A stretch of DNA of 64,000 nt, taken from positions 29,910 through 93,909 of the forward strand of contig NZ_JAFIRD010000003.1 in assembly GCF_017116825.1 (NCBI RefSeq), written 5' to 3'. Origin of the DNA: Mycoplasma enhydrae (GTDB lineage Bacteria; Bacillota_I; Bacilli_A; Mycoplasmatales; Metamycoplasmataceae). The notes beneath the pieces are model-generated. The model had not been told where the DNA came from. It ran no database searches and worked only from the letters and a program-made list of their open reading frames with translations. Of this stretch, positions 1-11,065 are shown one piece after another. Each line of letters opens with the position of its first letter. Within the stretch, counting starts at the first letter, position 1. Made by a program: the position numbers and the translations under genes.

Positions 1-308
1 GTTTTAGTTTTTCGGGCTATGTGTCCATCTACAAAATCGGTAATCATTGCTAATATAAAAATGGTTACACTTACTCAATAAATGGCTGATAGACCTACTT
101 TATAAGTTTGGTCACCAACTAGTGTAATTTTGTCATATCAAAATGTGCCACCAAAACGCACCATAATAATAAATGCAGATGACATCAAAGCAATAAATGG
201 TATCATTAGCACCATTCTCAAAACTGTTAATCAGTTTGCAACACCAAATTTTTTTAATGGTTTATTTGTATTTGGTGTCATATCTTTCTTATTTTTTTTA
301 TTCTTCAT
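1..308 (-). CDS. pgsA: CDP-diacylglycerol--glycerol-3-phosphate 3-phosphatidyltransferase, 3' end outside window
   Basis: Integral membrane enzyme that makes phosphatidylglycerol phosphate, the first committed step to phosphatidylglycerol. The first ~102 residues are visible. After a Lys/Asn-rich cytosolic tail comes the family start 'ANWLTVLRM', where the Trp is a TGA codon. Two hydrophobic stretches follow, then the beginning of the CDP-alcohol phosphotransferase signature D-x2-DG-x2-AR ('DFVDGHIAR') right at the window edge. The ATG at 308 overlaps the end of the upstream gene by 11 bp, so the two are translationally coupled. The rest of the catalytic motif and the remaining membrane helices lie outside. 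Confidence 0.93.
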
Positions 309-807
309 AAAACTTTCTTTCTATTGATTCGTTTGTAAGTTGTTCTAATTCATGTTTTCTTTCACCTTCAGGAACATGTTTATATTGATCTTTAAAAAAA
401 TCAATCACATTGGGAATTTTTTTAGCTCATAAATTAGCTTGAGTTAAAGTAATTAATTCAGCATTTGTAACAAATTCCTCATATTTTTTATCACCATGAA
501 AATGAATTGCAAAATCTTCTCTGGAAATTAGAATATTTAATAATCTTTTAGCACCTAACTTGATTTGACCCATTTTATAATCTGTAGTTTTAGCTTCAAA
601 TTTCGCTAATTCATTTTCAGTGTAATTAATGATTAAATTGTATGTCAAAATAAATTCATAGTATAAAGACAATGCTTCTTTTAATTTCTTGGCTTCTAGT
701 TTTTCTTGTTTTCTCTTTATTATTTTTGGTTTGGTAAACTTTCAAATTATATAAGCAATAATAAAAGCTAATATAATCGAAAGTAAAACATAAATTATTG
801 ACTGCAT
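298..807 (-). CDS. Membrane-anchored conserved mycoplasma protein of unknown function
   Basis: 169 residues, not assigned to a named function. Residues ~2-22 form one strongly hydrophobic helix with a Trp encoded by TGA just after it. A basic stretch (KPKIIKRKQEKLEAKK) then places the rest of the protein in the cytoplasm. The soluble part is charged and probably helical. The start ATG at 807 has a good Shine-Dalgarno (AAGGAG) upstream. The stop overlaps the pgsA start by 11 bp, so it belongs to the same transcript. The coupling to pgsA suggests a membrane-associated role, but nothing in the sequence shows a reaction. Confidence 0.8.
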
Positions 808-854
808 TGCTTTTTTTCTCCTTTATAAAATAAAATAGCCAAATTTATATCAAA

Positions 855-873
855 ATTATACTATTTAAATAGT
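855..873 (-). promoter_or_regulatory. Candidate promoter and 14-bp palindrome upstream of the 807-pgsA operon
   Basis: On the minus strand a TATAAT box (855-860) lies ~48 bp before the 807 start. It directly abuts the perfect palindrome ACTATTTAAATAGT (860-873), which would sit in the spacer/-35 side of the promoter. The position suits a repressor site, but such palindromes are easy to find in AT-rich DNA. Confidence 0.35.
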
Positions 874-909
874 TTTTAATAAGTATATTATACTTTGCTA
901 AATTACTTT

Positions 910-2439
910 TTACTTTTGATCTTTAAATTCTTTAAATAAAATCAAACTTTCAAAGGGTCCAAGAGTTTTAGGTGTGTCTGAATAGAATTTATTGGCATAG
1001 GTTGAAGATAAGATTGAATATTCATTTAAGGGTACAACTTTGTTATGTTTATTAGAAATATTAATTAAAAATGTAATTCGTTTATTGCGACTTTTTTTAG
1101 TAATTTTAAAAATACCTTTTTTATTGTATCTAATATTCAATTTTGCTGAATTAAGAAATTCTGTGTAATCAGAATCAAAAATAAATTTATTTAAAAAATA
1201 AACATAATTTAGTGAACTTTCTTTATTATCTAATTGATTCTTTACATTGATATATGAATAATTTAGGGCACATGGGACTTTTTGGGGATTGCTTTTAGTA
1301 GCTCCTGCAAAACGATCGTTATTTCAAGACATTCAAGTGTATGAAGTTCATTTATTGAAATATCATTGATATTTAAAATACTCTTCAGAATTGATATTTT
1401 TAGATTGATAGTATCTTTTTTCTTCATTGTAATCTTCATTATTAAAATCAAAATTATTATTTATTTTTGCTCTTAACATTCCAATTTCATCGCCATAATA
1501 AATTCCAATAGAATTATTAGCAGCATACAATAAACTAAAAAAAGATTTAGCCGATTCATTAAAATAAGCTTTTTCATTGCCTCATTTAGATATCATTCTT
1601 CCTGACAAATCAGATCCTAGAGAAATGATTGCTCGTTTATCTTTCAGCAGCACTTCGAGTAGTTTAAATAATTGCTGAAAATTTAAGTTATTTTTTTTAT
1701 TATGTTTAAGGTCTTCTTTATTGTTTAATGTTGAAATCGAATTAACATATAAATAGTCAAAACAAATACTTTTAGTTAGCAATAATTGTTCTAATAATAT
1801 TACATTATCGGTATTAGATTTTAAGATAATGGTTATCTCAGGTCTTTTTCTTTTAATAATTTTGTACAAATCTTCTAAAAATTGAAATTTGATTTCATCT
1901 TTCAAATTTGATTTTATTAAAAATTCAAAATTATCTAAAACAATTGCTTTAATATCAAGTTTCAAATAAAAATCTAAAATTTCTTCAAAGTATCTAATGA
2001 AATTAGCAATTTCTGACAATGAAATTTTTTGAATATCTTTATTAATTAAATAAGGATCTAATCTGGTTAAATATTGAGGCGATTCTTTATCTTTATCTAA
2101 GTTATATAAACTCATCATATTGCATCAGTTTATATATGATTGTTTAACTGAAACTAAATCAAGAGTTGGAGCTATTTTAATATTATTTTCATAAAAACTT
2201 CTTACAAGTTTTACAAAATCCTTAACTGAGCCATATTTTGTTCTAATAACATCTAAATTAAACTCATTTTGATATTGATTAAGTACATTATCCAAAACTA
2301 CATAATTTACATTTAATTTTTTGAAATATTCTAGTTTAGTTAAAATTCCATTAAAGTCACCCACACCACTATCATTAGTATCAAAAAATGTATTTATTTT
2401 AAGTTCATACAATATTATTCTTTTAGTAAATAAATCCAT
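910..2439 (-). CDS. GH13 (alpha-amylase/oligo-1,6-glucosidase)-like protein, catalytic motifs degenerate
   Basis: 509 residues, complete under code 4. The start (ATG 2439) has GGAGAG 8 nt upstream; an upstream TTG overlaps that site and is rejected. The fold is recognisable along its length. The N-terminus 'DSGVGDFNGILTKLEYFKKLNVNYVVLD' region matches the GH13 'GDGIGDLKGI..LDYLKxLGV' start. Around residue 290, 'GSDLSGRMISKWGN' then 'IYYGDEIGM' match the NHD/…YQGEEIGM region. The tail matches the 'ARTPMQW…' region and a C-terminal beta domain. The hallmark residues are poorly kept: region I reads TLDLVSVKQS instead of DLVVNHT, region III reads IILKSNTDN with no Glu, and region IV has SD where NHD is expected. 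It may be a non-catalytic or altered-specificity homologue. It sits between holA and the pgsA operon with no sugar-transport genes nearby. Confidence 0.72.
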
Positions 2440-2454
2440 AAATGTACTCTCCAA

Positions 2455-3432
2455 TTATTTTATAAATTCTAATGTTAGCAGGTCAACAAATATTTCATCT
2501 TTAATTTTGCCTTGTTTTAGTTCAACATCAATTTTGGCAATATTAGTAATTAGACTATCTAGTTTTTTCAAACCAATTTTATTTAAAAACTCTCTATGTA
2601 ATTTAACTCGATATGGATGAATATTAATAACTTTCGAAATTTCATCATTAGTAGGTTTTGTATTCTTTAAAACTGCAATGTTTTTTGAATTAATTAGAAT
2701 TGAGGCAATTTGATTTAGAATTTGATTTGAATCAATTCCATAGTTTAATTGTTCTTGAATCTTTTTAACAATATCCTGGGGATTTTTTCATTTTAAAATT
2801 GCTTCAGTTAAAGCAAAATCAATATTATTAGACATTGAAAAATTATTGTCGTCAATCATTTTTTGGCTAATATTTTTATCAACTAAAATTAATTTATCTA
2901 TTTCAGATTCGATTAAGCTTAAATTATTAGGCATATTAACTAAGAAGTTGGCCAAAGTAATTTCTGAAATGGTGGCATTTTTTTGTTTTATCATCTTATA
3001 AACGAATGCAAATAATTCACGTTCTTCAAGTTTATTAGCTTCTATTATTTTAGAAAATTTAGATACAAATAAATATGCGCTCGAGGGGCTAAAAGAAGTA
3101 TCATATTTATAAATTTCTTGACTAAAAATGAATGTGCAATTTCCAGCATTATTCAATTGTTTTATTAATTGTACAAATTCATCAATAACACTCTTAGAAA
3201 TTTTATTTTTTAAATTGAAAAAATATGGATTTTTAATAATAACAACTTTTTTAGCACTAAACAATCCTAGATTACTTAATGTTTCAGCAAACTCTTCAAT
3301 ACTAAAAAAATCATAGAACTTTATAAGATCTATTTCTTCTTTAATAGCCTGTTTTTCAGCATTTAATATTTCATCAATTTTTTGGTTAATAAAATATTGC
3401 TCATCACCTCTAATTAAATACATATTGTTCAT
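2455..3432 (-). CDS. holA: DNA polymerase III delta subunit (clamp-loader)
   Basis: 325 residues, the usual size for HolA. The N-terminus 'YLIRGDEQYFINQKIDEI' matches the family's YLixGxexfLi motif. It is followed by the 'LFSAKKVVIIKNP' segment and, near residue 170, 'NLSLIESEIDKL', as in delta subunits. The C-terminal part (after a TGA Trp at residue 215) has the 'HPYRVKL' region that ends the family. Delta opens the beta clamp within the clamp loader. The gene is followed 15 bp later by the GH13-like gene and is divergent from the YebC-family gene. The ATG at 3432 has no clear Shine-Dalgarno; a second ATG at 3423 is also possible. Confidence 0.88.
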
Positions 3433-3440
3433 GTATTATA

Positions 3441-3470
3441 TTATAAAGACTTTATTTTTTGATATAATGA
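3441..3470 (+). promoter_or_regulatory. Promoter region for the YebC-family gene (divergent with holA)
   Basis: A consensus TATAAT at 3463-3468 lies ~46 bp before the 3515 start, preceded by a T-rich stretch in the -35 zone. On the opposite strand a TATAAT-like box sits immediately before the holA ATG, so this 80-bp gap probably holds divergent promoters. Confidence 0.5.
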
Positions 3471-3514
3471 ACAAATATTATTTACTAAATTTATTTTTAT
3501 AGAATGGAGCAAAA

Positions 3515-4246
3515 ATGGCAGGACATTCAAAATGAGCTACAACTAAAAATCGCAAGGCTGCAATGGACTCAAAAAGAGCAAAAATGTTTCAAAAATTTTC
3601 AAAAGAAATAATTGTTGCAGCGTCTTTAGGTGGACCCGATCCTGATTCAAACCCCTCACTAAAATTAGCAATTGCTAAAGCTAAAGCTAAATCTATGCCA
3701 AAGGCAAATATTGAAAAAGCCATTGCTAAAGTATCTGGCGCATCTAAGGAAGCTGTTAATTTTCAAGCGTATTTATATTCAGGTACAGCTTTTGGTGGTA
3801 TTAACTTTGTTGTAAGCTGTCTAACTGATAATTTCAATAGACTAGCTTCTAATATTAAACATTATTTTAATAAATACAATGGTCAACTAGGTAAACAAGG
3901 AACAGTACCTTATGTATTCGACCAAAAGGGTTTAATTGAATTTCCTTCAGATGTAGCTTCTGAAGAAGAAGTAATGATGATTGCTTTAGATGCCGGTGCT
4001 GAAGATTTTAAGATGGAAGATGATTTATATATAATCACAACTCAACCTTCTTCTTTTCAAGCAGTTAAACAAGCATTGGATGAAGCTTTGGCAATTGAAA
4101 ATTATTCGACTGCTGAAGTTACATATATTCCTAATTCAGAAATAGAAATTGATGCAGAAAAAGCAGAACAATTAGAAAAATTTGTAGATTTTTTAGAAGA
4201 CGATGAAGATATTCAAGAAGTTTGACACAATGCAATTTTTGAATAA
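3515..4246 (+). CDS. YebC/PmpR family DNA-binding regulatory protein
   Basis: 243 residues, full family length. The N-terminal 'AGHSKWATTKNRKAAMDSKR' (Trp = TGA) is the YebC signature. It is followed by 'KLAIAKAKAKSMPKANIEKAI' and the Gly-rich 'YSGTAFGG' region. An acidic C-terminus follows. The start is ATG 3515 with GGAG 6 nt upstream. YebC proteins are cytosolic; in other bacteria they act as transcription regulators, and some members are reported to relieve ribosome stalling. Which role applies here cannot be told from sequence. It is monocistronic, with its own promoter and terminator. Confidence 0.93.
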
Positions 4247-4269
4247 AATAATTAGCAAAAAAATTGATT

Positions 4270-4302
4270 AATCTTAGATTAAATTTCTAGGATTATTTTT
4301 TT
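4270..4302 (+). terminator. Rho-independent terminator after the YebC-family gene
   Basis: AATCTTAG (4270-4277) pairs with CTAGGATT (4287-4294) through one G-U pair, with a 9-nt loop, followed by ATTTTTTT. Confidence 0.65.
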
Positions 4303-4357
4303 CTCTTATTTTTCTTCAAAAACATAAAGTTAAAATTATTTTTTTTATATTTAAAAT

Positions 4358-4876
4358 ATGAAAATAAAATTAAACAAGAAAAAACTCGCTTTAGGCTTAA
4401 GTTTATTTTTGCTTTCATCATCAATTTTGATTGGAGGCATTATTATTAAAACACAAATAATTGATAAACTAAAGCCAAATGCAAACAAAGAAATTGAAAA
4501 CAAATATATAACAGTTAAAGTCTCAGGAGCAATAAAGTATCCTGGTGAATATTCAATTAAAAAAGGTTCAACATATCAAGATGTTTTTAAAGAATGCATA
4601 TTACTATCGGGCGCTGAATTAAGTGGAATTAATCGACAAGAAGTTTTGCTAGAAAATAAGAATATTTATATTCCATTTTTAAAAGATAGAAAGCTAAAAC
4701 TTAGCGATATTACGAATGCTGAAATACTAATTAAAATTGGACTAAAACCTGGTATAGCTAAAAAAGTATTTGATTATTTAAAGGATAATAAAATTATAAG
4801 TTGAGATGAAGTATTAAAAATACCAGGAGTTGGTGAAAAAACTTATTTATTACTAACAAAAAATATAGCTATATAA
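4358..4876 (+). CDS. ComEA-like DNA-binding protein
   Basis: 172 residues. One N-terminal transmembrane/signal helix (~residues 9-30) precedes an SLBB-like domain ('ITVKVSGAIKYPGEYSIKKGSTYQDVFKE'). A helix-hairpin-helix domain closes the protein: 'ITNAEILIKIGLKPGIAKKV…' and 'ISWDEVLKIPGVGEKTYLLL', with the Trp as TGA and two G-h-G hairpins. In competent bacteria ComEA binds incoming double-stranded DNA at the outer face of the membrane. Mycoplasma homologues may serve in scavenging environmental DNA. The next gene is ComEC-like and overlaps or directly abuts, so the two form a unit. No other competence gene is near. Confidence 0.85.
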
Positions 4877-6180
4877 ATTCAATTTTTCCTAGTGTTTTAG
4901 CTAGTTTTCTTGTTGTTTGTATATTTTTAAAAATCAGCTACTTTATTACTATTCCTCTTTTAATTGTTGTTTGCTTTTTAAATAGTCTAAATTTAAAGTT
5001 TTGAAATTTATTTTTATTTTTTAGTGTTATTTTAGTAATTAGTTTGCTTATATATCAATTTTTATTTAAAAAGTATGACGGTCAAGAAATTGAAGGAAAT
5101 TATGAACTAATCAAGAAATACAAAAATAAACTAATTTTTAGATATAAACAATTTAATTTTCAAGTAAATATTAAGGATAATAAATTTAATTTAAATGAAA
5201 ATTTAAAAATCAATCTTCTCTTTTATGTGTCAGGAAAAATGCAAAAGTTGAATGAAATTAGTTTATTTAATATAAGAAATCAAATATTTTACAATTTTAA
5301 TTATTCAAATTTAGCATATATAAAAGAAATTCCAAACAGCAATTTTATTTATCATTCTAATGAAATTGTGCAAGACTATTTAAATATTATTGTATTAAAT
5401 AGATATTCATATGTAAGTTCAATATATAAAAAATTAAGTGATTTAAATATAATTCATTTTTTTACTATTAGCGGGTTTCATTTTAGTTTAATATATTCTT
5501 TTTTATCTTTCATTTTTAAAAAAATCAAAATTAAAAAACCATATAATGAATTAATATCATTAATGTTCTTGCTAGTTTATTTAATAATATTAGGTCACAA
5601 AATTAGCGCAATAAGAGCAATGCTTTTTCTTTTAATAAATTTTATTAATAAAAACTTTTTAAAATCAAAATTTAGCAAAATATCATTACTAGCAATTAGT
5701 GCTCTAACAATGAGTTTATATAATCCGTTTGAATTTTTTTCATATTCATTTATTCTTTCATATATAATTACACTTTTAATATTAATTACATATGATTTGT
5801 GCAAGAAACTAAATATTTATGCCAAGAATATTATTGTTATTTTAGTTGCTCATTTGAGTTCGACTCTAATTATTCACACTTTTAGTGATAAGTACAATAT
5901 TTTTTCAATTTTTATTCAAGTTTTAGTAGCCCCTTGAATATCATTTAATTTTATTATCAGTATATTATTATTTAAAACAGGTTTTTTAATTGAAAAAATT
6001 ATTTTAATGATGGATAGTTTTTTAAATTTACTTAACACTTCTAATTTTTATTGATATTTCAAAATTTCAAATGAAATTTGTATATTACTTATATCTTGAG
6101 TGTTGATTATTAATAGAATAAAAATATTTGAAATTTTTGCAATTCCAAATATTAAACGTTATTCATTAATTAATTCATAA
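4801..6180 (+). CDS. ComEC-like DNA-uptake channel protein (short form)
   Basis: Polytopic membrane protein. The Competence domain is visible: 'IIHFFTISGFHFSLIYSFLSF' corresponds to the family 'HLLAISGLH', and 'YNPFEFFSYSFILSYIITLL' to the 'P…QLSFlAv' segment. It stops after the membrane domain (about 430-460 residues). The C-terminal metallo-beta-lactamase domain of full ComEC is absent. The start is unresolved. 4801 (TTG) is the most upstream standard start in the frame, but it overlaps the conserved HhH end of ComEA. The membrane-protein-like sequence begins near 4882, where only ATA/ATT codons could initiate. The 3' end overlaps that of ligA by 22 bp. It would carry single-stranded DNA across the membrane. 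Confidence 0.78.
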
Positions 6181-8162
6181 AATTCATTTTCATCAATTAC
6201 TTTGATTGAAAATTTTTTAGCTTTAGATAATTTTGAACCCGCATCTTCTCCCGCTAATAAGTATTTAGTGGTTGATGAAATGCTAGAAATAACTTGGCCG
6301 CCATGGCTTATAATAAGTTTTTCAAAATAATTTCTAGGTTTAGAAAGCTTGCCTGTAATAACAAAACTAAGATTTTCTAATTTATTGCTAATTTTAGATT
6401 CCTTGTATTCTGGATTAAGTCCTAATGATATTAAATTCTTAATTAATTTTTGATTCTCTAAGTTTGAAAATCAATCAATTAAATTATTTGTTATTTTAGA
6501 GCCAAATTCATGATAAGAACTAAATATACTAAAATCAAAAGTTAAAGCATTTTCAAATTTTTTCAATTTAGAAGCAACAAATTTTGCTGTTTTGGCGCCT
6601 ATTAACGGTATTGAAAGGCCAAAAATTAGCTTATCTAAGGATTTGGTCTTTGATTCTTCAATCGAAAATAGCATTTTTGAAATTGATAATTTTCCAAAAC
6701 CTTCAATTTTGATTAATTCATCTTCATGATCTTTTAGTTTAAAAATATCTACAACATTTTTTATAAAACCTAATTTATTAAAAGTGATAATATTTTTTTC
6801 GCCTAATGTATTTATATCTAAACCTTCTTTAGAAGCAAAGTGTATCAATTTTTTGACTTTAATTTCAGAACAGTTTTCATTATTACAATATTGTTCTAAA
6901 AAAGTTTCATTAAAAACTAATTCACTATTACAATAGGGACAATTTTTAAAGTAATTGAATGGTTCTAAATTATTTTTGTTAGCAATGCCAATTACACAAG
7001 GTATTATTTCACCGGCCTTTTGAATGTAAACTTCATCGCCTATATTTATGCCTAAATCACTTATAAATTGAAAATTGTTTAATGTTGCAAAAGCCACTTT
7101 GGTGCCTGATATTTCAACTTCTTCTAAAGAAGCGTTATAAGTAATTAAACCTGTTCGACCTACTGTAATAAAAATGTCTTTCAATAATGTTGAAGCTATA
7201 TCAGGCTCATATTTAAAAGCAATGGCTGAATGAGGAAATTTAGAAGTGGTTCCAAGTTTTTCGTAATATTTAAGCTCATTTAATTTAATTACAATACCAT
7301 CTGTTTCATAATTTAAGAGTTTTCTTTTTTGTTTAAATTCCTTTATATAGTTTTCGATGTCTTCTAAACTATGAACTTTTTGAGACTCAGCTGTAATTTC
7401 AAAACCTAATTTTTTTAGAAAATTAAAAGATTCTTCCATAGTTTTGAGCCCATGTTTTTCAGCTAAAACTACATAATATAAAAACGCAGATAATTGTCTT
7501 TCTCTTACAATAACAGGGTTAAGCTGTCTTAATGTCCCAGCAGCTGCATTTCTTGGATTGGCCATTGCGGGTTTATTTTGTGCTAATAAATTTTTATTCA
7601 AAGCATCAAATTTATCTAAAGCTAAAAATACTTCGCCTCTAACTTCTAAATCTTCGAAATAATTAATATTTTTAGGAACATTTTCAATTTGCAATATATT
7701 TTGAGTAACATCTTCGCCAACTAAACCATTTCCTCGAGTTAAAGCTTGAAATAATTTACCATTTTTATATTTAATTGAAATTGAAAGTCCATCAATTTTA
7801 GGTTCTATAAAAAAACTAAAATTTTTGGCTATTTTCTTAATATTTTCAATAAATTTAATAATTTCTTCAATTTTGTATGCTTTATTTAAAGAAAGCATAG
7901 AATGTTCATGTGATACTCTTTTAAATATTTTAGCAGCATGAGCATTAATACGATTAGTAGGAGATAATTCTAGTTCCTCATCACTAAAAAGAGAGCTATA
8001 TTCTTGCTCTAATTTTTTTAGTTTATTGAACTCTATATCATATATTTCATCACTAACAATCGGATTGTCCAAATCATAATAATGTTTATCTCATAAACTA
8101 ATTTTGTCTTGTAATTGCTTGATTTCTAATTTTATTTTTTCATTATTAGTCTTATTAGTCAT
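6159..8162 (-). CDS. ligA: NAD-dependent DNA ligase
   Basis: 667 residues, the normal LigA length. The adenylation domain has the catalytic Lys at ~122 in 'EPKIDGLS'. The OB fold, the four-Cys zinc finger ('NCPYCNSEL…YCNNENCSE'), HhH repeats ('GLDINTLGEK', 'IEGFGKLS') and a C-terminal BRCT domain ('LSFVITGKLSKPRN') follow in order. It seals nicks in replication and repair, using NAD+. The start ATG 8162 lies 3 nt after ecfT, so ligA is the last gene of the ecf operon. The stop lies inside the end of the convergent comEC-like gene. Confidence 0.96.
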
Positions 8163-8165
8163 ATT

Positions 8166-9116
8166 CTAAACTCTTTGGAATGTTAATAATCATCAAGAAG
8201 GTAAATAAACTTGGTCAATCTTAGTAACTATAATCATTGATGTTAGACCTACAAGTATGATAGTTGTAATAATATCTCTTCAGTTCGGTCTTAAAACACG
8301 ATAATGTGTTCTTTTTGAATATGGTTCATATCCTCTTGAAGTCATAGCATCCGCTAGATCATTTGCTTTATTAAATGATGAAACAAACAATGGAATCATT
8401 AAAACTATAAAAGATTTTGTTTTATCTTTAAAACTTCCATTTTTAAAATCTATTCCACGACTAGATTGAGCTTTCATAATTCTTCCCGCTTCATCTAGTA
8501 ATGTTGGAATAAATCTTAAAGCAATTGAAATAATCATAGTTATTATTTCTGTTGGAATTTTAATTAATTTCAAGGGATATAACAAATCATTAATTGCTCT
8601 AGTTAATAGCACAGGTTTTGTTGAAACTGTTAGAGATGTAGTTATTAGAATAACTCCGTATATTCTTAAAAAGATGGTAACTGAGCGATGAATTGTAAAC
8701 AAATTTAATTGGAAAATTGATTTTACATCATTTTTAGGGGCCAAATATGTAACATTAACAATTAGTTTTCCTCGATAAATAACATATGCATCAGCATTAA
8801 CTTCTGAAGAAAGGGGAATATATTTATCAACATCATTAAACATAACAGCACCTTTGACTGTAAACATGTTAATAATTAATAAAAATAATGCAATGTATAA
8901 TGGTAACTTTAGTTTTTTAAATACAGATTTAACTGATTTTGTTGCCAAAATATATATTACCATACTTAAAATTACTAAAACTCCTAAGGTTAAATAATGT
9001 TCAGCTAGAAAAAATAAAACAATAAATAAAATGTTGCCTAAAAATTTTAGACGAGGATCTAATTTATGAATTGGAGTATCAATGTTTAAGTACTTACCAA
9101 TAATTGACTTATTCAT
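8166..9116 (-). CDS. ecfT: ECF transporter transmembrane subunit EcfT
   Basis: 316 residues. The N-terminal 'SIIGKYLNIDTPIHKLDPRLKFL' motif is typical of EcfT, followed by several membrane helices. Family coupling motifs are present: 'MKAQSSRGIDF' (the A-R-G box) and 'ADAMTSRGY' (second A-x-x-x-RG box), which contact the two ATPases. It forms the core of an energy-coupling-factor vitamin importer with EcfA1/EcfA2; no S component is encoded here. The ATG overlaps the ecfA2 stop (TAATG). The protein contains an extracellular insertion between the second and third helices, as other mycoplasma EcfT proteins do. Confidence 0.94.
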
Positions 9117-10141
9117 TATTTTGCTCCTTTTTTAGATCTTATTTGTTTATTAATTTCATTTGCTAGTTCATTAATATTTGTTACTTTTCCAATATTAAAA
9201 CCTTTTTGTTTTAGCTCTTCTACATAAGAAAGCAGTTTGGTAGGAATTAAATTGTTCTCAATTAAGAATTTATTATCATTCAAGATATCATAAGTATTGC
9301 CATCTCTAATAATTTTGCCCTGTTTTACAAATATTGTTCTATTTGTTCATCTTAAGGCATTATCTAAGTCATGAGTAACAATAATTATTGTTGTTCCATT
9401 TTTATATAAGTTATAAAACAGTTGCAACATATCTTCTACACCCTGAGGATCTAGCCCGGCTGTAGGTTCATCTAAAACCAAGAATTTTGGTTCCATGGCT
9501 AAAATTCCTGCTAGTGCAACTCTTCTTTTTTGACCTCCAGAAAGATTAAAGGGACTTCTTTGTAAATAATCTAAGGGTAAATTAACTAATTCTAAGTATT
9601 TAGCAGCCAAAGCTTTAGCTTTTTGTTTTTTAACACCCATAGATACAGGACCAAAAATAATATCTTTTTCAATTGTTGATTCAAATAATTGATATTCTGC
9701 GAACTGAAAGACAACACCTACTTGTTTTCTTAATGATTTTATATTTTTTATCTTAGACTTTGTTTTTTTAACATTTATGTCTGTATATACAATTTCTATT
9801 CTTTCTTTTTTAGGGGTTGATTTTCATTCAGATAATTTTGTTAAATAATCTTGAAAATCTTGTTTATATAATTCCTCTGATTCGTATTTTTTTCTATCTG
9901 GTTTGGATGGTCTTGAACGTTTTTTATCTTTTGGAACATCATAAAAATTAATTTGGCCAGCATCTGGAATTAATAATGCATTAAAATGTTCAATTAAAGT
10001 TGTTTTACCTGAACCAGTAGGTCCAATTATTGAAATAGCTTCGCCTTCTTTTAATTCAACACTTACTTCATCTAGAACTTTTATATAAGTTGGTAATTTT
10101 TTATTGTATTCCTTAGTTATTTTATCTACTTTAATTTGCAT
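9116..10141 (-). CDS. ecfA2: ECF transporter ATPase EcfA2, with a basic insertion
   Basis: 341 residues against ~285 in most bacteria. Walker A 'GPTGSGKTT' lies near residue 40, the Q-loop is '[11 protein letters not shown]', the signature is '[10 protein letters not shown]' and Walker B is '[13 protein letters not shown]', with the switch His in 'IIVTHD'. The extra length is a ~60-residue charged insertion (residues ~72-132, Lys/Glu-rich with a TGA Trp) between Walker A and the Q-loop. It would protrude from the ATPase core. The gene overlaps ecfA1 by 16 bp and ecfT by 1 bp. It powers vitamin uptake as the EcfA1A2T complex. Confidence 0.95.
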
Positions 10142-10929
10142 AATTTCTCCAATAATTCTTTACCATCGTAAGTGGGCTCAACGCCATTTATTAATTGACT
10201 TAGTTTATAAATGAAAGGCGAATCTATTTTAGCTATTTCAATAATTTCTTTATTATTTAAAATTTCAATTGGTTTTCCTTGAGCTATTACTTTACCTCCT
10301 GAAAAAACAATCAATTTATCTGCCAATAATGCTTCATCCATATCATGAGTGATTGAAATTAATGTTTTTTTTGTTTTAGCATGCAAATCATGAATAATTT
10401 TATAAATATCATTTCTTCCTTTAGGGTCTAACATTGAAGTTATTTCGTCAAAAATTATTATTTTAGGATCTAGTGCCAAGGTTGACGCTATGGCAACTCT
10501 TTGTTTTTGGCCACCTGATAAATTCTGAGGTTCATGGTCTAAAAAATCGCCCATGCCAACTTCATTAGCATAGTTTTTAATAATTTCTTCCATTTTTTCA
10601 TGAGACATGTTTTTATTTTCAAGACCAAAAGCAATATCATCTTCAACGGTTGAACCAATAAATTGGTTGTCAGGATTTTGATATACAATTCCTATTTTTC
10701 TTCTAATTTCTTTTAGATTTTCAGAATTAATTTCAATTCCATCAATAAGTATTTTTCCACTGCTTGCCTTATAAATAGCAGCTAATAATTTTGAAAAAGT
10801 ACTTTTTCCCGAACCATTGTGACCTAGTATTGCTACATATTGGCCTTCATTTATCGTTAGATTAATATTGTCTAATGCTAGCTTAGGTGCGCCAGGGTAT
10901 TTATAACATAACTTCTTTATTTCAATCAT
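10126..10929 (-). CDS. ecfA1: ECF transporter ATPase EcfA1
   Basis: 267 residues, standard size. Walker A is '[10 protein letters not shown]', the Q-loop is '[12 protein letters not shown]' (the NPDNQ pattern is typical of EcfA1), the signature is '[12 protein letters not shown]' and Walker B is '[13 protein letters not shown]'. The last has Ile and Ser-Met where Pro-Thr and Ala-Gly are common. The switch His is in 'SITHDMDEA'. It is the first gene of the ecfA1-ecfA2-ecfT-ligA operon. The promoter must lie in the 180-bp gap shared with the divergent lipoprotein gene. Confidence 0.95.
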   Translation of the reverse strand: MIEIKKLCYKYPGAPKLALDNINLTINEGQYVAILGHNGSGKSTFSKLLAAIYKASSGKILIDGIEINSENLKEIRRKIGIVYQNPDNQFIGSTVEDDIAFGLENKNMSHEKMEEIIKNYANEVGMGDFLDHEPQNLSGGQKQRVAIASTLALDPKIIIFDEITSMLDPKGRNDIYKIIHDLHAKTKKTLISITHDMDEALLADKLIVFSGGKVIAQGKPIEILNNKEIIEIAKIDSPFIYKLSQLINGVEPTYDGKELLEKLCKLK

Positions 10930-11065
10930 ATTGTTATATTATATTAAAAAGATAAAAATATAGTTTAAACTGGAAAACAATTTGAGGGAAAAATTGTGCT
11001 TTTTATTAATGTATTAATAAGTTTGTGTAAACAACTAAAAAGTTTAAGTTTTTCAAAAACCTAAA

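Noticed and set aside
4801..4881. Coding use of both frames at the comEA/comEC junction
   Set aside because: The comEA frame there holds the conserved HhH motif, while the comEC frame gives unconserved sequence; a downstream non-ATG start is more likely though unproven.
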